The notes below the pieces were generated by a model. The model worked only from the letters and a program-made list of their open reading frames with translations. It was not told the origin of the DNA and did not search any database. Below, one piece after another: positions 8,530-17,796 of a DNA stretch of 64,000 bases. A program made the position numbers and the translations under genes. This DNA is from Segniliparus sp051660745 (GTDB lineage: Bacteria > Actinomycetota > Actinomycetes > Mycobacteriales > Mycobacteriaceae): contig NZ_JBOFQF010000003.1 in the NCBI RefSeq assembly GCF_051660745.1, positions 186,001-250,000 of the forward strand. The letters run 5' to 3'. The stretch's first letter is position 1. Each line of letters begins with the position of its first letter.

Positions 8530-9237
8530 TCAGCCCTCGGGGACGATCCACACCGCTTCGGCGGCCGGTTTGCCGAGCTCGATGGGGTCGCCGTCCGGAT
8601 TCTCCAGTGCGATCGTGATGGTCCCCGCGAAATCTCGCCTGCGCAGCACGGCGATTTTGGCGTCGAGCGCGAGCCCGACCGAGTCGAAGTAGCGGAGCAT
8701 CTCCGGGTCGTGGTCGCTGATCCTGGCGATCGAGCCATTCGTGCCCTCGGGAGCGTCGGAGAGCTTGCTCGCGTCCGGCGCGGGCACGGAGCCGTCCGGG
8801 CGCGGGATGGGGTCGCCATGCGGGTCGCGGTCAGGGTGGCCGAGTTTCATATCGAGACGCTCGACGAAACGGTCGGAGATCGCGTGCTCGAGCACCTCTG
8901 CCTCGTCGTGGACCTCGTCCCAGCCGTAATGCAGCTCCTCGACGAGGAATGTCTCGATGAGCCGGTGTCTGCGGACGACCGCGACTGCGGCCTCTCTGCC
9001 CTCCGGGGTGAGGGACACCGCGCCGTAGCGCTCATGTTCCACAAGGCCTTGGTCCACGAGCTTGCGCACGCCTTCGGAGGCAGTTGAGGCGGACACGCCG
9101 AGTTTCTCCGCGAGGAGTTTCGTGGTGATCGGGTCGTCTGACCACTCTTGCAGGTTCCAGAGCACCTTGAGGTAGTCCTGGGTGACGGGGGAGAGCTGGC
9201 TGTCTTTGTGCGTCGGACCAGAGTTTGCTTGTGGCAC
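8530..9237 (-). CDS. mntR: DtxR-family metal-dependent repressor (MntR/SirR type)
   Basis: 235 residues: an N-terminal winged helix (QDYLKVLWNLQEWSDDPITT, then LGVSASTASEGVRKLVDQGLV), a metal-binding dimerisation domain with RRHRLIETFLVEELHYGWDE, HDEAEVLEHAIS and LGHPDRDPHGDPIP, and a C-terminal SH3/FeoA-like domain. It matches M. tuberculosis Rv2788 (SirR/MntR), which also lies near truB, and would repress manganese transport genes when Mn is sufficient. No target transporter is in the window. Start ATG 9237; the divergent leader of the porin gene lies upstream. Confidence 0.88.
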   Translation of the reverse strand: MPQANSGPTHKDSQLSPVTQDYLKVLWNLQEWSDDPITTKLLAEKLGVSASTASEGVRKLVDQGLVEHERYGAVSLTPEGREAAVAVVRRHRLIETFLVEELHYGWDEVHDEAEVLEHAISDRFVERLDMKLGHPDRDPHGDPIPRPDGSVPAPDASKLSDAPEGTNGSIARISDHDPEMLRYFDSVGLALDAKIAVLRRRDFAGTITIALENPDGDPIELGKPAAEAVWIVPEG

Positions 9238-9792
9238 GGCTTGATTCTATGCCCTCGCCCGCGCGGCGTGCGGGCTCTCTCGCGATCTGCGGTTTCCGCG
9301 CCTAGAACGCGAGGCTCCGGATGGTTCGGCGCAGCGGGTCGGGACACTCGCGGACTGTCGCTCTTTTGTCATTAAATTAATAGCGGATAAGCGTCAAGTG
9401 GGGGCTTTTATTTAAATAAAAAAGGGGAAATTAAATTAATCGATAATAGCGCTGTGATGTAGATTACAAAAGCTTATTTCAACTTGACGGTGATGAAACC
9501 GTGACTTACGGTGATGACACCGATGCAAAGGCGCAATTGTCCACGGATGTTGTTCGCGACGACATTAGTTCGACAAAGAATTCATGAATTCTTGAATTCT
9601 CTGGAATTAGCCGCGCCTTTCCGCGATGATGCGGACATCGGGTCACAACGATGTGATCGGGTCACAACGATGTGATTGGCCTTTCTGGCCAATAGTCCTG
9701 GATCGAGGACATTCTTTAGAGAATCCTTCTGCTGATTGCGCGGAGCTCTCTGTCAATCAGAAATTCTATGCAAAGGAATAAGGAATAATATA
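9238..9792. promoter_or_regulatory. AT-rich repeat-filled leader upstream of the porin gene
   Basis: 555 bp without a gene and far more AT-rich than the rest of the window between about 9360 and 9790. It holds: ATTAAATTAAT at 9371-9381 and again at 9430-9440; a 15-bp direct repeat ACGGTGATGAMACCG at 9487-9501 and 9508-9522, offset 21 bp (two helical turns); GAATTC at 9578, 9586 and 9594 (8-bp phasing); a perfect 19-bp tandem repeat at 9637-9655 and 9656-9674; and a perfect dyad ATTGGCC-TTTCT-GGCCAAT at 9675-9693. A TTGACG at 9484-9489 with TACGGT 17 bp on is a possible promoter. The array looks like a multi-site control region for the porin, divergent from mntR. Confidence 0.6.
9637..9674. 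repeat. Perfect 19-bp tandem repeat
   Basis: Two identical copies of ATCGGGTCACAACGATGTG lie head to tail (9637-9655, 9656-9674), followed at once by the dyad at 9675-9693. They end 118 bp before the porin start codon. Probable protein-binding sites; the regulator is unknown. Confidence 0.85.
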
Positions 9793-10680
<888 letters not shown>

Positions 10681-10734
10681 CGGCTGCTTGTCGCAGTTCC
10701 CCGTTCGTAGGATTTTCAGAAAGGTCGTCATCAC

Positions 10735-11334
10735 ATGGAAGAATGGAAAGCGAAATCCACGCTCGTCGGGATGGCGTTCGCCGCAGGCCTGCTCTTCGGG
10801 GCGCCTGTGGCGGGCGCGGACCCGGACCCCGGCCCGGTGAGCCCGGTCGGGGCGGGCGGGATCTACGGAGAGACCAGCCCGTTCTCGGGCGGGCCGGACC
10901 CGAGGGCCAGTTCGCCGGTGCCCGGCTTGGTGTCGGGGACGGTGCCTGGCTCGAACGCTCCGCTCGCGACGGAGCTGAGCACGGGCACCAGCGGCATACG
11001 CCCTGGGACCAACGCGCTGCAGCCGGGCTCGTTGCGCGGACTGCCCGCGCCAGATTTCCCGGACAACTATTTCCAGGGCCCTGCGGCAAGCCTGCCTGGG
11101 CAGCCTGCGCCGCCGCCGCAGCCCGAGCTGCCGCCGGTGAAGCCGGACCACCAGTGGGGCCCGCTGGCGCAGGGCGGCGACTCGAACCCGGACGACCCCG
11201 ACAACACCGAGTCGGCCCCGGACCAGTCGATGGCCCGGCAGCTCTTGCCGGAGACCGACGAGGACTACGACTGGAACGACAACGAAGCCCCGGACCAGTC
11301 CATGGCCAGCCAGCTCAATGCTGAGGGCGCATGA
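10735..11334 (+). CDS. Exported Pro/Gly-rich acidic protein, unknown function
   Basis: 199 residues with a signal peptide (MEEWKAKSTLVGMAFAAGLL, cut near VAGA-DPD). The mature chain is proline-, glycine- and acid-rich, with low-complexity linker PGQPAPPPQPELPPVKP and a duplicated motif near the C terminus, APDQSMARQL and APDQSMASQL (about residues 161-171 and 186-196). No known domain recognised. It begins 54 bp after the porin stop and overlaps the next gene by 4 bp (ATGA), so it belongs to a porin-linked transcription unit. A periplasmic or cell-envelope partner of the porin is conceivable (inference). Confidence 0.75.
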   Translation: MEEWKAKSTLVGMAFAAGLLFGAPVAGADPDPGPVSPVGAGGIYGETSPFSGGPDPRASSPVPGLVSGTVPGSNAPLATELSTGTSGIRPGTNALQPGSLRGLPAPDFPDNYFQGPAASLPGQPAPPPQPELPPVKPDHQWGPLAQGGDSNPDDPDNTESAPDQSMARQLLPETDEDYDWNDNEAPDQSMASQLNAEGA

Positions 11335-11930
11335 GGCCGCGCGGCCGAACTGGTCTGACTGTGGCGGGCGCGCTCGTGCTGAGCGCGCTCGCCACGGCGG
11401 GCCTGCCGGGGCGGTCCGCCGCCGACCCGGACTTCCCGACCATCCCGAGCCGTTCCCCGGCCGACGCGTCCGCGCCAGAGCTGGAGGCAAAAGCCACCGA
11501 GCCGGACGCCGCGCCGCAGCCGTCGGACGGCGAAGAGGCCGCCTCGAGCGGGTTGGCCTCGGGGCGCGACTGCGCGGTCATCAAATACCTTGTTTCGCAT
11601 GTGGATGTGATCCTCGGGAAGCAAGTCCAGATCACGCAGGCGTTCCCGGCGGCGGACCAGGGCGCGAAGGCGGTGGCGCAGGACCTCGACGTTTTGAACG
11701 CGGTCCTGCCTTTCCTGGTCTCCGCAGAGGCGAACCTGCAGGACTCGGCGCAGCGAGCCAAGGTCGTCGCGTACAAGAACGACCTCGGCCAGCTCAGCCT
11801 CGTCATCGCGGATCGGCAAAAGCAGAACTTGACAGCGCCTGCTCCTTATGAGTGGGCCGAGAGGCTTGTCCGGGCGAATGGTCGGGCTGGCGCCGATTAC
11901 GCGAGAATAGGAGATAGTTGTTTGGTCTGA
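11331..11930 (+). CDS. Exported helical protein, unknown function
   Basis: 199 residues with a signal peptide (MRPRGRTGLTVAGALVLSAL, cut near RSA-ADP), a Pro/Ala/acid-rich spacer to about residue 75, then a likely alpha-helical domain from DCAVIKYLVSHVDVILG to ADRQKQNLT. One Cys opens the domain (DCAV) and another lies three residues from the end (SCLV), suggesting a disulfide. Start ATG 11331 overlaps the stop of the preceding gene, so the two are translationally coupled. Not recognised as a known family. Confidence 0.75.
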   Translation: MRPRGRTGLTVAGALVLSALATAGLPGRSAADPDFPTIPSRSPADASAPELEAKATEPDAAPQPSDGEEAASSGLASGRDCAVIKYLVSHVDVILGKQVQITQAFPAADQGAKAVAQDLDVLNAVLPFLVSAEANLQDSAQRAKVVAYKNDLGQLSLVIADRQKQNLTAPAPYEWAERLVRANGRAGADYARIGDSCLV

Positions 11931-12071
11931 TACTTCTCGATGGAACCCAGAATTTCTGATATGCCGCCAGCGATAGGTGGATCTCTGTCCATGAGGGGGA
12001 GCGCTCTTGGGATATCGCTTTGCTGGGTTCGGTTATTTGCATCGTGGGAAATTGCTATGCGGAGGAGCGAT
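11931..12071. other. Intergenic sequence flanking the IS remnant
   Basis: 141 bp between the exported protein gene and the OrfA remnant. Moderately AT-rich; may contain the left end of the former insertion sequence, but no inverted repeat partner or target-site duplication was found on the other side. Confidence 0.35.
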
Positions 12072-12440
12072 ATGGGCAGACGTGGTTATCCGCCGGAATT
12101 TCGGCACAATGTGCTGGAGCAGGTCAAAACTGGCCGAAAAGTGAGCGACGTGGCGCGAGAGGCCGGCATCAGCGATCAAACAATTTATTCCTGGCTGCGG
12201 CAGGAGCGGGTGGCGAATCGATTGGCTTCGTCGCTGACGGATGAGGAGCGCCAAGAGTTGGCTTTGGCGAAGTGGCGCATCGCGCAATTGGAGGCCGAGC
12301 TGGAGGCGCAACGGCTAGCTGTGGCGCAACGCTCGGAGGCGATGCGCCCAAAAGCTTTTGTCTCGAGGGTCTGGAAACCCCTTGAGTCCGGTCTCGCCGA
12401 CCGTCACAGTATGCGCTCGGCCGGAGGGGCTGCCCGGTAG
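12072..12440 (+). pseudogene. IS3-family transposase OrfA remnant
   Basis: Starting at ATG 12072 (GGAGGAG upstream) is the N-terminal part of an IS3/IS911-type OrfA: GYPPEFRHNVLEQVKTGRKV (residues 5-24), a helix-turn-helix with VAREAGISDQTIYSWLRQER, and a coiled-coil leucine-zipper-like segment LAKWRIAQLEAELEAQRLAV. After about residue 93 the sequence stops resembling OrfA and runs into unrelated sequence 66 bp before argF. No OrfB with the DDE domain follows and no terminal inverted repeats could be assigned. It is a decayed insertion sequence; codon use is less GC-biased than its neighbours (AAA, TTG, GCG mixed). Confidence 0.75.
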
Positions 12441-12470
12441 GGCGCGCAGGGCTGCCCGCACGAAGAGTTT

Positions 12471-12505
12471 TTGCATAAGAATGCACGACGTTGTATTATT
12501 ACTCG
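12471..12505 (+). promoter_or_regulatory. argF promoter with two ArgR-box-like sites; probably leaderless
   Basis: TTGCAT (12471-12476) and TATTAT (12494-12499) are separated by exactly 17 bp, a near-consensus sigma-70-type promoter. With -10 ending at 12499, transcription should begin at or next to the A of ATG 12507; there is no Shine-Dalgarno sequence, so the mRNA is probably leaderless. TGCAT-AAGA-ATGCA (12472-12485) has the geometry of an ARG box (5-4-5), and TGTAT-TATT-ACTCG (12492-12505), a weaker copy 20 bp on, completes the usual pair on one face of the helix. Together they cover the -35 and -10. Confidence 0.7.
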
Positions 12506-12506
12506 C

Positions 12507-13481
12507 ATGACTTCCTCGGGCGCCATCCGGCACTTCCTGCGCGACGACGACCTCTCTCCCGCCGAGCAGGCGGAAGTGCTGGTGCTGGCGGCCCGGTTGA
12601 AGCGCGAGCCGTTCGCGAAGCGGACGCTCGAGGGCCCCAGGTCGGTGGGCGTCGTCTTCGAGAAGCCGTCCATCCGCACCCGGTTCTCGTTCGAGGTCGC
12701 GATCACCCAGCTCGGCGGGCACCCTATCGTGGTGGACGGCAACTCCGTCCAGCTCGGCGTGCGCGAGTCTGTCCCTGACTCGGCGCGGGTCATGTCCCGC
12801 TACACCTCGGCCGTGGTGTGGCGCACGCACGGGCACGACCGGCTCGACGAGCTCGCGGCCTACGCGACGGTGCCCGTCGTCAACGCCCTGGACGACGTGT
12901 TCCACCCCTGCCAGGTGCTCGCAGACCTCCTCACCATCGCGGAGCGCAAGGGCGATCTGAAGGGCCTCAAGCTCGTCTTCCTCGGCGACGGGGCGAACAA
13001 CATGGCGCACTCCTTCCTGCTGGCCGGGGCGACCGCGGGGATCGACGTGGTCATCGGCGCCCCCGAAGGCTTCCATCCGGAGCCGGACATCTTCGCGGAC
13101 GCTATCGCGCGGGGCGAGCTGACCGGGGCCCGTGCGCAGATCGTCGCCGACCCGGCGAAGGCGGTCGAAAACGCCGACGTGGTCGTCACCGACGCCTGGG
13201 TCTCGATGGGGCAGGAGTCCGACCCCCGCGACCGCGCCTCGGCGATGCTCCCGTACCAGGTGAACAAAGAGCTGCTGTCGCATGCGAAACCGGACGCGAT
13301 CGTGCTGCACTGCCTGCCGGCGCACCGCGAGGAGGAGATCACCTCCGAAGTCCTCGACGGCCCCCAGTCCGCTGTCTGGGACGAGGCGGAGAACCGCCTG
13401 CACGCGCAAAAAGCGCTGCTGGTGTGGCTTTTGGAGCACACAGAAGTCGGCTTGCCGCACACCGGGAGGGCCCGTGGCTGA
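12507..13481 (+). CDS. argF: Ornithine carbamoyltransferase ArgF
   Basis: 324 residues from ATG 12507. Converts ornithine and carbamoyl phosphate to citrulline. The first residues IRHFLRDDDLSPAEQAEVL are as in mycobacterial ArgF. Motifs: KPSIRTRFSFEVAITQLGG (SxRTR carbamoyl-phosphate loop; the usual Ser-Thr is Ser-Ile), DVFHPCQVLADL (HPxQ) and VLHCLPAHREEEI (HCLP ornithine site). Normally argCJBD precede argF in actinobacteria; here an IS remnant does, so argF heads its own operon with argR, argG and argH. The last 8 bases overlap argR. Confidence 0.95.
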   Translation: MTSSGAIRHFLRDDDLSPAEQAEVLVLAARLKREPFAKRTLEGPRSVGVVFEKPSIRTRFSFEVAITQLGGHPIVVDGNSVQLGVRESVPDSARVMSRYTSAVVWRTHGHDRLDELAAYATVPVVNALDDVFHPCQVLADLLTIAERKGDLKGLKLVFLGDGANNMAHSFLLAGATAGIDVVIGAPEGFHPEPDIFADAIARGELTGARAQIVADPAKAVENADVVVTDAWVSMGQESDPRDRASAMLPYQVNKELLSHAKPDAIVLHCLPAHREEEITSEVLDGPQSAVWDEAENRLHAQKALLVWLLEHTEVGLPHTGRARG

Positions 13482-13986
13482 CCAGCCCTCGCGCGTCCTG
13501 CCGACCCGCTCGGCGCGCCAGGCGCGGATCTTCGAGGCCATCACCACGCGGGTCGTGCGCAGCCAGAGCGAGCTGCAGGCGCTCCTCGCGGTCGAGGGCG
13601 TGAGCGCCACCCAGGCGACGCTGTCGCGCGACCTCGAAGAGCTCGGCGCCGTGAAGGCGAAGTCCGTGGACGGCACGAGCCGGTACGTCATCTTGGACGA
13701 GACCGGCTCCACCGGCGTGGTCTCGGCAGGCATCGAGCCGCTGACGAGGCTGCTCGCGCAGCTGCTCGTCGCCGCCGACCGCTCCGGCTCGCTCGCGGTC
13801 CTCCGGGTGCCCGCCGGAGCGGCCCAATACTTGGCGAGCGCCATCGACCGCGCCGCCTTGCCCCAGGTCGCAGGCACGATCGCGGGCGACGACACGATAT
13901 TCGTCGCAGCCCGGGGATCGATCACCGGCGAGGAACTGGTAGAAGTCTTCCAGCAGCTAGCGCATGACAAAAAGGAGAAGCCCTGA
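13474..13986 (+). CDS. argR: Arginine repressor ArgR
   Basis: 170 residues from GTG 13474 (GGGAGG upstream). N-terminal winged helix-turn-helix (RQARIFEAITTRVVRSQSEL, VSATQATLSRDLEELGAVK) and the C-terminal hexamerisation and L-arginine-binding domain with the signature AGTIAGDDTIFVAARG. With arginine it binds ARG boxes; the sites in front of argF make the operon autoregulated. It overlaps argF by 8 bp and argG by 1 bp. Confidence 0.95.
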   Translation: MADQPSRVLPTRSARQARIFEAITTRVVRSQSELQALLAVEGVSATQATLSRDLEELGAVKAKSVDGTSRYVILDETGSTGVVSAGIEPLTRLLAQLLVAADRSGSLAVLRVPAGAAQYLASAIDRAALPQVAGTIAGDDTIFVAARGSITGEELVEVFQQLAHDKKEKP

Positions 13987-15191
13987 TGACCGACCGCGTG
14001 ATCCTCGCCTATTCCGGCGGCCTCGACACCTCGGTGGCGATCAGCTGGATCGGCCAAGAGACCGGACTTGAGGTCGTGGCCGTGGCAGTGGACGTCGGCC
14101 AAGGCGGGGAAGACCTCGGCGTCATCCGCCAGCGGGCCCTCGACTGCGGCGCGGTGGAGGCGGTCGTCGTCGACGCCCGCGACGAGTTCGCCGAAGAGTA
14201 CTGCCAGCCGGTCGTCGCGGCCAACGCGCTCTACATGGACCGCTACCCGCTGGTCTCCGCGATCTCCCGCCCGCTCATCGCCAAGCACCTTGTGAAGGTG
14301 GCCCGCGAGCACGGCGGCACGATTGTGTCGCACGGCTGCACCGGCAAGGGCAACGACCAGGTCCGCTTCGAATGCGGCATCACCGCGCTCGCGCCGGAGC
14401 TCACCGTGCTCGCCCCGGTCCGCGACTACGCCTGGACCCGCGAGAAGGCCATCGCCTTCGCGGAGGAGCGCAAGCTCCCCATCGCCGCGTCGAAGAAGTC
14501 GCCGTTCTCCATCGACCAGAACCTGTGGGGCCGTGCGGTGGAGACCGGGTTCCTCGAGGACCCGTGGAACGCGCCGACCAAGGACGTCTACGACTACACC
14601 CAGGACCCGCAGGTCGGCTGGAACACCCCGGACGAGCTGGTCGTCGGCTTCACCGCGGGCGTGCCGACCTCGATCGACGGCCGCAAGCTCTCGGTCTACG
14701 AGGTGATCCAGGAGCTCAACCGCCGCGCGGGCGCCCAGGGCGTCGGGCGGATCGACATCGTCGAGGACCGTTTGGTCGGCATCAAGAGCCGCGAGGTCTA
14801 CGAGGCGCCCGGCGCGCTCGTCCTCATCGCCGCGCACCTCGAGCTCGAAGGCATGACCCTGGAGCGCGAGCTGGCCCGGCACAAGAAGCGGATCTGCGAC
14901 ACCTGGACCGAGCTGGTCTACGACGGCCTGTGGTTCTCGCCGCTCAAGCGCGCGCTGGACGCCTACATCGCCGAGACGCAGCGCCACGTCACCGGCGAGA
15001 TCCGGCTGTCGCTGCACGGCGGCGCGATCACTCTCTCGGGCAGGCGCTCGGAGTCCTCGCTCTACGACTTCAACCTCGCGACCTACGACGAGGGCGACAC
15101 CTTCGACCAGTCCCTGGCCAAGGGCTTCGTCACCCTGCACGGCCTTTCGGCGAAGATCGACGCGGCCCGCGAGCAGCGGCTGTCGAAGTGA
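13986..15191 (+). CDS. argG: Argininosuccinate synthase ArgG
   Basis: 401 residues, near the usual 398-400. ATP-dependent ligation of citrulline and aspartate. The N-terminal ILAYSGGLDTSVAISWI is the PP-loop ATP pyrophosphatase motif; HGCTGKGNDQVRFE and DYAWTREKAI are further family blocks. The start codon shares its A with the argR stop (TGATG), and GTG of argH overlaps its stop (GTGA), so the four arg cistrons are translationally coupled. Confidence 0.96.
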   Translation: MTDRVILAYSGGLDTSVAISWIGQETGLEVVAVAVDVGQGGEDLGVIRQRALDCGAVEAVVVDARDEFAEEYCQPVVAANALYMDRYPLVSAISRPLIAKHLVKVAREHGGTIVSHGCTGKGNDQVRFECGITALAPELTVLAPVRDYAWTREKAIAFAEERKLPIAASKKSPFSIDQNLWGRAVETGFLEDPWNAPTKDVYDYTQDPQVGWNTPDELVVGFTAGVPTSIDGRKLSVYEVIQELNRRAGAQGVGRIDIVEDRLVGIKSREVYEAPGALVLIAAHLELEGMTLERELARHKKRICDTWTELVYDGLWFSPLKRALDAYIAETQRHVTGEIRLSLHGGAITLSGRRSESSLYDFNLATYDEGDTFDQSLAKGFVTLHGLSAKIDAAREQRLSK

Positions 15192-16597
15192 GCGGCAAGG
15201 CGGAAGGCACCAACGAGGGATCGCTCTGGGGCGGCAGGTTCGCCTCTGGTCCCTCTGCGGCGCTGACCCGGCTGTCCAAGTCCACGGACTGGGACTGGGC
15301 GCTCGCGCCGTACGACCTGCGAGGCTCCAAGGCCCATGCCGCAGTGCTCCATGAGGCGGGCCTGCTCACGGCGGACGAGCTCGCCTCGATGCACGCCGCG
15401 CTGGACGCGCTGGCCGCCGACGTCGCCTCGGGCGCGTTCGCGCCCGCCGAGTCCGACGAGGACGTGCACTCCGCGTTGGAGCGCGGCCTCATCGAACGCG
15501 CGGGGGCCGAGCTCGGTGGGAAACTGCGCGCGGGGCGCTCGCGCAACGACCAGGTCGTGACGCTCTTCCGGTTGTGGCTGCGCGACGGGCTGGCGCAAGT
15601 CAAGCGGCACACGGCCGATCTGGTGGACGCGCTCATCGGCCAGGCCGAGCGCCACCCCGACGCGATCCTGCCGGGCAAAACCCACTTGCAGGCCGCGCAG
15701 CCGGTGCTCCTCGCGCACCATCTGCTCGCGCACGCGCATCCGCTCGTTCGCGACGTGGAGCGGCTGCGCGACCTCGGGCCGAGGCTGGAGGTCTCGGGCT
15801 ACGGCTCCGGGGCGCTCGCTGGCTCGTCGCTCGGCCTGCCGCCGGAACGGATGGCGGAGCTGCTGGGCCTCGCGCCGCCGGAGAACTCCATCGACGCCAC
15901 GAGCGCGCGGGACTTCGCGGCCGAGGCGGCGTTCGTCTGCGCGCAGATCGCCGTCGACCTCTCCCGCCTCGCCGAGGACCTGATCCTGTGGTCCACCACC
16001 GAGTTCGGCTACGCCAAGCTGCACGACTCCTGGTCCACCGGCAGCTCGATCATGCCGCAGAAGAAGAACCCGGACATCGCGGAGCTCGCGCGGGGCAAGG
16101 CGGGCCGCCTGATCGGCAACCTCACGGGCCTGCTGGCGACGCTCAAGGCGCAGCCGCTCGCGTACAACCGGGATCTGCAAGAGGACAAAGAGCCGCTCTT
16201 CGACTCGGTGTCGCAGCTGGAGCTGGTGCTGCCCGCGATGGCGGGCCTGGTCGCCACGTTGGAGTTCGACACGGCGCGGATGGCCGAGCTCGCTCCCGCC
16301 GGGCACACGCTCGCCACCGACATCGCCGAGTGGCTGGTGCGGGGCGGCGTGCCGTTCCGCGTCGCCCACGAGGCGGCGGGCGCGGCCGTGCGCGCGGCGG
16401 ACGAGCGCGGCGTGAGCCTCGCCGAGCTGACGGACGAGGAGCTTGTCGCCGCCAACCCGGCGCTTGTCCCGCAGGTGCGGGAGGTCCTCGACGTGCGCGG
16501 CTCGGTCGCCTCCCGCGACGTTCGGGGCGGCACCGCCCCGAACGCGGTCGCGGCGCAGCTGGCGAGGCTCAAGGCGCGGGTCGGGGCGCTGGGGTAG
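15188..16597 (+). CDS. argH: Argininosuccinate lyase ArgH
   Basis: 469 residues from GTG 15188 (overlapping the argG stop). Splits argininosuccinate into arginine and fumarate. N-terminal LWGGRFASGPSAALTRLSKS, ALERGLIERAGAELGGKLRAGRSRNDQV (numbers ~90-120 region) and the fumarase/aspartase signature GSSIMPQKKNPDIAELARG with the catalytic Ser loop are all present. Last gene of the arg operon; the next start, of a membrane protein, is 14 bp downstream and may read through. Confidence 0.96.
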   Translation: MSGKAEGTNEGSLWGGRFASGPSAALTRLSKSTDWDWALAPYDLRGSKAHAAVLHEAGLLTADELASMHAALDALAADVASGAFAPAESDEDVHSALERGLIERAGAELGGKLRAGRSRNDQVVTLFRLWLRDGLAQVKRHTADLVDALIGQAERHPDAILPGKTHLQAAQPVLLAHHLLAHAHPLVRDVERLRDLGPRLEVSGYGSGALAGSSLGLPPERMAELLGLAPPENSIDATSARDFAAEAAFVCAQIAVDLSRLAEDLILWSTTEFGYAKLHDSWSTGSSIMPQKKNPDIAELARGKAGRLIGNLTGLLATLKAQPLAYNRDLQEDKEPLFDSVSQLELVLPAMAGLVATLEFDTARMAELAPAGHTLATDIAEWLVRGGVPFRVAHEAAGAAVRAADERGVSLAELTDEELVAANPALVPQVREVLDVRGSVASRDVRGGTAPNAVAAQLARLKARVGALG

Positions 16598-16610
16598 AGC
16601 GGATGAGGCT

Positions 16611-17162
16611 GTGCTGAACGAGACGGCGCAGGCCGTGGAGGAGACCGGGCGGAAGAAGGGCGGCCGCAAGCAGAGCCGCCGCAAGCAGAGCCGCCGCAAA
16701 ACATGGCGGGCCAAGGCGCTCTTGTGGGCGGTGGCGGGCATGGCCGGGTATTTCGCCGCCGTGGACTTCTGCTGGCTTTTGTTCGGGTCCGGCTCGTTCG
16801 TCCTCGCGCTGGAGTCGGGGCTGGTCTCGATCGCGCTGATCCTGCTCTTCGGCTGGCCCGCGTGGCTCGTGGTGTGGGCGGTGGCGCTGCTGTGCGGCGC
16901 GGCGGTGCTCGTCCTCGTCCCGAAGCAGAAATACCAGCTCCGGCGCGCCTGCTTCATGGCGGCGATCGCGTCAGGGTGCGGGGCTGTCGTGTACGCGCCG
17001 CTGGCGTGGATCTACGGGACCGAGATCCGCTGGTCCCCGTTCAGCCCGTTCGTCCTCGCGTTCGTCACGTTCCTCGTGGCATTGCTCGCAGCCTGGTCGT
17101 ACTATCCGGGCCGCCGTCCCCGGCAAGCCGTGGTTGATCTCCAGACCGCCACAGAGATCTGA
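16611..17162 (+). CDS. Small multi-span membrane protein with basic N terminus
   Basis: 183 residues from GTG 16611. The N terminus is very basic (GGRKQSRRKQSRRKTWRAK) and is built on a perfect 15-bp tandem duplication (16665-16679, 16680-16694). Four hydrophobic segments follow (about residues 38-60, 64-82, 85-103 with PKQKY after it, and 110-160 in two spans). C-terminal tail RRPRQAVVDLQTATEI. No known family recognised. It could be cotranscribed with argH (14 bp gap). First of three adjacent membrane proteins that I cannot place. Confidence 0.7.
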   Translation: MLNETAQAVEETGRKKGGRKQSRRKQSRRKTWRAKALLWAVAGMAGYFAAVDFCWLLFGSGSFVLALESGLVSIALILLFGWPAWLVVWAVALLCGAAVLVLVPKQKYQLRRACFMAAIASGCGAVVYAPLAWIYGTEIRWSPFSPFVLAFVTFLVALLAAWSYYPGRRPRQAVVDLQTATEI

Positions 17163-17228
17163 GACCAGCGGTCTATAATAGCGGCGTGGGCGATCACGAG
17201 GGCAATGGCTTGATGGGGCGGGCGAGGT

Positions 17229-17795
17229 ATGGCGCTTTGTAAACCAAGGGACCGGCAGTGGATGGGTGTCGCGTTCTGCTGGGTTCTTTTTGGCAATCTC
17301 GGAGCCGTCATCGTGCTCGGACTGTTCATCTCGGCGGTGGAGGGGGCGGAGGCGACTGCGATCGGCCTCATGTGCGGCGGGATGTTCGCCGCGGTGGTGG
17401 TGACGTTGTTCTATTGGGCGCTGATCCTGTTCTCCACCGTCGTCGCGGCTCGCGTGGTGGAGGAAGGTGCGGAGCTCGGAGAAACGAGGAGGTCCTTCGT
17501 CCGAGCCGTCATGCTGATCGCGGTGGGATTCGTTTTCCTGCTGTCTGTTCTCGGCCTGCTGGGCAGCCTCGTTGGCCACAACCCCAACGGACTTGTCGTC
17601 GGTGTGGCGTTCCGGCTTCTCGGGTCCGTGCTCTATCTGGCGCTGACCGCGTATGCCGCGCGCGCCTCCGCCAAGGCGTACTTCGAATCGGCGTACCCTG
17701 CCGACCCGGAGCAGCCCTCTCGGGAACGTCGTGTGCGCTCCTACTTCGAGGAAACGCCGCTGCCTCCGTCGCCGCTCGAACCACCGGAGGGCTGA
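17229..17795 (+). CDS. Membrane protein, unknown function
   Basis: 188 residues with four predicted transmembrane segments: 10-35, 43-72, 93-117 and 122-147, then a cytoplasmic tail with a Pro-rich end (EETPLPPSPLEPPEG). No conserved motif recognised. ATG 17229; a weak GGCGAGG precedes it. It is followed after 1 bp by the next membrane protein gene. The preceding 66-bp gap carries a TATAAT-like TATAATAG at 17174-17181, so this pair may have its own promoter. Confidence 0.7.
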   Translation: MALCKPRDRQWMGVAFCWVLFGNLGAVIVLGLFISAVEGAEATAIGLMCGGMFAAVVVTLFYWALILFSTVVAARVVEEGAELGETRRSFVRAVMLIAVGFVFLLSVLGLLGSLVGHNPNGLVVGVAFRLLGSVLYLALTAYAARASAKAYFESAYPADPEQPSRERRVRSYFEETPLPPSPLEPPEG

Positions 17796-17796
17796 C

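Noticed and set aside
12315..15140. Long minus-strand open frame opposite argF-argG
   Set aside because: Composition is arginine/aspartate-rich low complexity, no motifs; the plus strand encodes unmistakable ArgF, ArgR and ArgG.
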